Below, in pieces: positions 6,587-7,697 of a DNA stretch of 7,697 nucleotides. Source of the DNA: CAUPWF01 sp964369425 (GTDB lineage Bacteria > Bacillota > Clostridia > Lachnospirales > Lachnospiraceae). The stretch lies in assembly GCA_964369425.1 (NCBI GenBank), contig CAYJGW010000082.1:1-7697 (forward strand), in the 5' to 3' direction. How positions within the stretch are numbered: position 1 is the stretch's first letter; each line of letters opens with the position of its first letter. The notes under the pieces are model-generated. The model did no database searches, was not told the origin of the DNA, and saw only the letters and a program-made list of their open reading frames with translations. Both the position numbers and the translations under genes were made by a program.

Positions 6587-6618
6587 AAAAAACGTAACAC
6601 TCTTTATAAGAATTTACG
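6587..6618 (-). terminator. Intrinsic terminator in the leader (riboswitch expression platform)
   Basis: The transcript folds into a stem of 11 pairs with one bulged G: CGUAA (6618-6614) with UUACG (6597-6593), and AUUCUU (6613-6608) with AAGAGU (6604-6599), closed by the three-base loop AUA. Six uridines (6592-6587) follow directly. The stem is AU-rich apart from its base, so termination could be partial. It lies 7 bases after the aptamer and about 70 bases before the start codon. Its 5' arm AUUCUU can pair instead with AGGAAU (6632-6627), which overlaps the 3' strand of aptamer helix P1. Confidence 0.7.
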
Positions 6619-6624
6619 ATGTTT

Positions 6625-6718
6625 TCATTCCTTTTCAAATCGGAAGGCTATTTCGTTTCCCAAATACCCCATCGGCAACTCTCCATAGTCTCCCTTAGGA
6701 AAAGTGTGCTCGGAACAA
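6625..6718 (-). ncRNA. Moco-family riboswitch aptamer (compact form)
   Basis: This non-coding RNA precedes the Moco genes. Seen on the transcript strand: P1, UUGUUCC (6718-6712) with GGAAUGA (6631-6625); a second arm, GCA-ACUUU-CC (6709-6698, with bulges) with GGAGAGUUGC (6684-6675), containing the 11-nucleotide tetraloop receptor CCUAAG (6699-6694) and UAUGG (6687-6683) and capped by a GAGA loop (6692-6689); a joining GCCGAU (6676-6671); and a third arm GGGGUAUUU (6670-6662) with AAAUAGCCUU (6653-6644), capped by G-GAAA-C (6660-6655). CCGA repeats in the joints look like a conserved core. Known: Moco RNA motifs sit upstream of exactly these genes and often use a tetraloop-receptor contact. 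Inferred: cofactor binding closes P1 and turns the genes off. Family naming is from memory. At 94 bases it is compact, so a tungsten-cofactor variant is possible. Confidence 0.8.
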
Positions 6719-6725
6719 TCTATAT

Positions 6726-7697
6726 TTACTTTTTTAATTTTCCTGATCGATGTGCAATCAGCTGTGCTGCTATACTGATTGATATCTCTTGTGGAGTCTG
6801 ACCACCAATTTCTAGCCCTATGGGACTATAGATTCGTCGAATCTCCTCCATTGAAAATCCCTCGTTTTTTAATCGTTCAAATGTTGTTTTAACCTTTGTT
6901 CTACTTCCTATACAACCGATATACTTTGCCTCAGTCGCAAGCATCTGTAACAATACTTCAAAGTCTGCTTGATGCCCCCTTGTCATAACCACAACATAAT
7001 CATCTTTTGTTACTCTTATTTGAGAATGAATCTCCTGAAAGGATCCTAACACAGTGTCTTTCACACTTGAAAACAATTTAGGATCTGCAAACTCCTCCCT
7101 GTCTTCATATATCACACAGGGAAATCCAATTGGTGTAAGTACTGGAACCAATGCTTGAGCTACATGCCCTCCCCCAAAGATGTACACAACTCCTGCTTTT
7201 GATACACGTTCAATAATGTACTGTTTTTCATCTTGTATCACTGTAACACCCTCACAAAGAAGGGACTCAATTTCTTCTCTTTGCATTTGCTTGGAATAAA
7301 GAAGGTCTTCTTTATCCCACACGCCAATGTCCATAACTCCACAATCATCTATATTTCGGATGAGCCAAATATCTCGACCGCTTTCACTCTCACTTGCTAA
7401 GTACTGAAACACCTTCCTACTTTGTTCATTTTCATCATCTAAATATTGAAGGTATACTACAAGACTTCCACCACATACCATTCCCAAATCCTGTATCTCA
7501 TTCGGTGTCAAGTGGTAGGTCTTTCTTTCTGATTGCTTGGTAGTAAATAGTTTAGACGCTTGGCACTGTACTTCAAATTCTACGGCTCCACCACCGATGG
7601 TACCTATACTACTCCCATCGGGATAGATAATCATATGACCATTTTCCTCCCCTGGTGTGGACCCCTCACGTGCTAGTACACTGACAAACACCACTGG
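6726..7697 (-). CDS. xdhC: XdhC/CoxI-family Moco maturation protein (5' end cut by window)
   Basis: XdhC proteins bind the molybdenum cofactor and support its sulfuration and insertion into xanthine-dehydrogenase-type hydroxylases. The frame is open to the right edge (CCA codon at 7697-7695), so the true start is outside and roughly 15-30 residues are missing. Numbering from Val at 7694: the N-terminal XdhC/CoxI domain shows AREGSTPGEENGHMIIYPDG (8-27), SIGTIGGGAVEFE (29-41) and GMVCGGSLVVYLQ (71-83); then a Rossmann domain with VYIFGGGHVAQAL (170-182), DDYVVVMTRGHQADFEVL (231-248), YIGCIGSRTKV (258-268), and the family-typical end YSPIGLEIGGQTPQEIS (289-305). It ends at TAA 6728-6726, 7 bases before the aptamer. 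I see no terminator between it and the leader RNA, so its transcript probably runs into the riboswitch. Confidence 0.93.
   Translation of the reverse strand, partial: PVVFVSVLAREGSTPGEENGHMIIYPDGSSIGTIGGGAVEFEVQCQASKLFTTKQSERKTYHLTPNEIQDLGMVCGGSLVVYLQYLDDENEQSRKVFQYLASESESGRDIWLIRNIDDCGVMDIGVWDKEDLLYSKQMQREEIESLLCEGVTVIQDEKQYIIERVSKAGVVYIFGGGHVAQALVPVLTPIGFPCVIYEDREEFADPKLFSSVKDTVLGSFQEIHSQIRVTKDDYVVVMTRGHQADFEVLLQMLATEAKYIGCIGSRTKVKTTFERLKNEGFSMEEIRRIYSPIGLEIGGQTPQEISISIAAQLIAHRSGKLKK

Noticed and set aside
6723..6757. Possible promoter TTGCAC (6757-6752) with TAAATA (6728-6723) before the riboswitch
   Set aside because: Only three of six bases match the -35 consensus and the spacing is 23 bases, far from the usual 17. 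A start from this -10 would also fall inside P1 of the aptamer.
1..7697. CRISPR array, insertion sequence, tRNA, rRNA or phage genes
   Set aside because: No regularly spaced direct repeats, transposase motifs, terminal inverted repeats or tRNA-like cloverleaf were seen. All long frames are accounted for by Moco and molybdate genes.

Overview
The window is one long minus-strand gene cluster for making the molybdenum (or tungsten) cofactor, importing molybdate and maturing a molybdenum enzyme. It comes from a low-GC anaerobic Firmicute, most likely a member of the Clostridia (perhaps Lachnospiraceae). This rests on the AT-rich third codon positions, strong AGGAGG-type ribosome sites, GTG starts, the clostridial type of MoeA-like protein with a cysteine-rich tail, and XdhC next to cofactor genes. 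I cannot name a species. There is no credible plus-strand gene.

Layout in the direction of transcription (high to low coordinates): xdhC (6726-7697, 5' end cut by the window); a 207-base non-coding leader (6519-6725) holding a compact aptamer that I read as a Moco-family riboswitch (6625-6718), then a stem plus U-tract that looks like an intrinsic terminator (6587-6618) and a second hairpin (6548-6577); then a tightly packed run: MoeA-like protein with a four-cysteine tail (5493-6518), moeA (4288-5490), moaC (3789-4274), mobB (3290-3826), moaA (2341-3300), a stand-alone MOSC-domain protein (1889-2323), mogA/moaB (1376-1867), modA (648-1391) and modB (1-645, open at the left edge). Gaps are 2 to 21 bases or the genes overlap, so a single transcript is likely.

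How it fits together: MoaA and MoaC convert GTP to cyclic pyranopterin monophosphate. MogA/MoaB and MoeA adenylylate molybdopterin and insert the metal. MobB is a GTP-binding accessory for nucleotide attachment. ModA and ModB bring in the oxyanion. XdhC matures or protects the cofactor for a xanthine-dehydrogenase-type hydroxylase. MPT synthase (MoaD, MoaE), its activator MoeB and MobA are not in the window and must lie elsewhere, as must the ModC ATPase.

The most interesting part is the leader. The RNA reads as a closing helix P1 plus two arms. One arm carries a textbook 11-nucleotide tetraloop receptor (CCUAAG...UAUGG) and the other ends in a GAAA tetraloop. The 3' strand of P1 can instead pair with the 5' arm of the terminator, which predicts an OFF switch when the cofactor is abundant. 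No new enzymatic system is seen: the protein-coding part is a recognisable Moco operon.
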